A stretch of 64,000 nt of DNA from Ruegeria atlantica (GTDB lineage Bacteria > Pseudomonadota > Alphaproteobacteria > Rhodobacterales > Rhodobacteraceae): positions 620,001 through 684,000 of the forward strand of contig NZ_WQFE01000001.1 of assembly GCF_013033965.1 (NCBI RefSeq). The letters run 5' to 3'. A model generated the notes under the pieces. That model was given only the letters and a program-made list of their open reading frames with translations, did not search any database and was not told the origin of the DNA. Positions 62,668-64,000 of this stretch are shown piece after piece; positions within the stretch are counted from its first letter, which is position 1, and the number at the start of each line of letters is the position of its first letter. Both the position numbers and the translations under genes were made by a program.

Positions 62668-63671
62668 GCGGTCTTCCTCTGAGGTGTCGTCCCGCTGCGC
62701 AAGTAGCAAGCCACCAGATGGTCACTCTTATCAATCATGACTTGTGGCGGCGTCGCCTCGGTACAGTTACCTACGGCCTCACTGCATCGATCTCGGAAAG
62801 CACAGCCCGAAGGGCGTTCCCAAATGGAGGGAGGCGCGCCTGGGATAGGAGTTAGCCGGTCCTGATCTGCATCCAGTGAAGGATGCGCACTGAGAAGGCC
62901 AATCGTGTATGGGTGTTGAGGGGACTCAAGCACCTGTTCGGTAGGCCCGCGTTCCACGTCCCGACCCGAATAAAGCACAATAACTTCGTCGCTCATTTGC
63001 GAAACGACGCCCAGATCATGAGTAATCAAGACGACCGCCATATCGAGGTCCCGAGAGAGAGCCTTAAGCAAATCGAGGATTTGCGCCTGAATGGTCAGGT
63101 CCAGAGCAGTCGTCGGTTCATCTGCAATCAGCAACCGGGGTTTGAATACAATCGCCATCGCGATCATCACACGCTGTCGTTGACCACCGCTAAGTTGATG
63201 TGGATAGCGCTTAAGCATTCCCTCCGGGTCGGGCATTCCTACTTGGGACAACACCTCGATGGCGCGAGACCATGCCTCTTTTGCGGGTTGCTTGCGGTGG
63301 GCCTGAACACATTCGATTATCTGGTCACCGATCCGCAAGACCGGGTTGAGGCTGCTCATAGGGTCTTGGAAAACCATCGCTATTTCAGTGCCCTGCAGAT
63401 CGCGCAGTCTCTTTGGCGATAGCTGAAGAAGATTCTGGCCATCAAACTCAACAGCTCCGGAAACATTGAGAGAGCGCTTGTCCAGCAATCCCATAATCGC
63501 CATGGCTGCTGTGCTTTTACCTGAGCCGCTTTCCCCGACGATGCCTAGGCATTGGCCGCGACTCAGTTGGAATGACAACCTGTCCACGATTGCTGCAGAC
63601 CGGGGTCCGTTACCGACTGAAACGGACAGGTTATCAACTCTCAATAGTTCCATTTGCAGAGGCGTTCCCAT
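62664..63671 (-). CDS. Oligopeptide/dipeptide ABC ATPase (DppD/OppD type)
   Basis: A 335-residue ATPase with Walker [25 protein letters not shown], Walker B LLIADEPTTALDL and the C-terminal FRDRCSEAVGNC motif of OppD/DppD proteins. The start could be 63671 or the internal ATG at 63653; neither has a strong site. It is divergent from the Tat-exported protein at 63864. Substrate is a peptide or another small solute such as a guanidino or nickel compound. Confidence 0.92.
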   Translation of the reverse strand: MGTPLQMELLRVDNLSVSVGNGPRSAAIVDRLSFQLSRGQCLGIVGESGSGKSTAAMAIMGLLDKRSLNVSGAVEFDGQNLLQLSPKRLRDLQGTEIAMVFQDPMSSLNPVLRIGDQIIECVQAHRKQPAKEAWSRAIEVLSQVGMPDPEGMLKRYPHQLSGGQRQRVMIAMAIVFKPRLLIADEPTTALDLTIQAQILDLLKALSRDLDMAVVLITHDLGVVSQMSDEVIVLYSGRDVERGPTEQVLESPQHPYTIGLLSAHPSLDADQDRLTPIPGAPPSIWERPSGCAFRDRCSEAVGNCTEATPPQVMIDKSDHLVACYLRSGTTPQRKTA

Positions 63672-63863
63672 TCCGCGGAATTTGTGCAGTGGTGTTCCGA
63701 GCCGAGTTCCGGCCGTTCGTTTTTAATACATGGTTCTGCACTAGGCGGCTGTGCCCCATAGGTGGTATCGACAGGTTGGACGGCAAACTGCGACGCTGGT
63801 TCCCATCAAAAAGCACAAACCGCGATGCATCACGCTCGTTGGATAAACTGCAGGGAGCCAGCA
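63672..63863. other. Divergent promoter region between dppD and Tat gene
   Basis: A 192-base spacer without genes. It should hold promoters for both directions; no repeat or well-formed promoter pair could be picked out with confidence. Confidence 0.4.
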
Positions 63864-64000
63864 ATGACCAAACGAACACCGACACGAAATTCACCACAGT
63901 TCCAATTGCCACGCCGGTCATTCCTTGCTGGGACGTGTTCTATGGCGGCGATGGCATTCGCCCCCACAGGTCGCGTATGGGCGGATACCGCTGCAACTGC
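63864..64000 (+). CDS. Tat-exported protein, 5' part (likely ABC binding protein)
   Basis: The frame begins at ATG 63864 with AGGGAG six bases upstream and runs off the window. The first 45 residues are a Tat signal peptide: the twin-arginine LPRRSFLAG is followed by a hydrophobic stretch (SMAAMAFAPTGRVWA) and a likely cleavage site after VWA. Divergent position to two Dpp/Opp ATPases suggests the periplasmic binding protein of that transporter, but the mature part is missing, so this is inferred. Confidence 0.7.
   Translation, partial: MTKRTPTRNSPQFQLPRRSFLAGTCSMAAMAFAPTGRVWADTAAT

Noticed and set aside
1..64000. tRNA, rRNA, CRISPR arrays, phage genes or toxin-antitoxin pairs
   Set aside because: None was found on reading both strands; only the IS1182-type remnant indicates mobile DNA.

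Overview
The window looks like chromosomal (or chromid-like) DNA of a marine alphaproteobacterium of the Roseobacter group (Rhodobacterales). The basis is high GC, a smo-type sorbitol/mannitol ABC operon with mtlK and xylB, several LacI-controlled solute operons, a CueR-type copper module, hemP, and typical Roseobacter families (DUF1989-GcvT fusion, APH-M23-aminotransferase fusion). No rRNA, tRNA, CRISPR array or intact insertion sequence was seen. All assignments are from reading the sequence; no database search was run.

Layout. 1-11140: the 3' end of a LysR regulator, an acyl-CoA dehydrogenase, a TetR regulator divergent from a DUF1348/flavin-oxidoreductase-like pair and sharing three near-identical operators, then a small membrane protein, CopA copper ATPase and CueR behind a CueR-type 19-bp-spacer promoter, a 3-hydroxyisobutyrate-dehydrogenase-like enzyme and a 1021-residue three-domain fusion. 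11146-17177: bidirectional terminator, HemP and a partner protein, Gph, a decayed stretch with gene remnants, a DUF3299 lipo/periplasmic protein, a frameshifted amidohydrolase remnant, an old-yellow-enzyme-type oxidoreductase with an altered cluster motif, and a Nudix hydrolase. 17328-24439: LacI regulator divergent from a DUF1989-aminomethyltransferase fusion and a glycine-betaine-type ABC transporter, with two identical operator repeats. 24540-27213: Lrp regulator, diaminopropionate-lyase-like PLP enzyme and M20 amidohydrolase. 27262-36360: polyol (sorbitol/mannitol) ABC operon, polyol dehydrogenases, LacI regulator and xylulokinase, with one operator motif in both control regions.

36425-53114 is the most novel part: a run of 15 tightly packed minus-strand genes (ABC transporter, three NTF2/SnoaL-like proteins, histidinol-dehydrogenase-like enzyme, SDR, LacI regulator, bicupin, SAM methyltransferase, MetE-like zinc methyltransferase, alpha/beta hydrolase, RraA-like protein) and two divergent genes (a fourth SnoaL-like protein and a COG3618-type lactonase). 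They meet at a pair of LacI operators, one of them a perfect 20-bp palindrome. It reads as a complete uptake and oxidative degradation regulon for an unidentified, probably sugar-derived and possibly methylated, substrate.

53438-64000: a VOC protein, an internally deleted IS1182-type transposase remnant, an M20 N-carbamoyl hydrolase-like enzyme, a secreted YtcJ-like amidohydrolase, a LuxR-type regulator, two tandem agmatine-deiminase-family enzymes, a LysR regulator, two Dpp/Opp ATPases and the start of a Tat-exported protein. This looks like a guanidino-compound/peptide salvage region.
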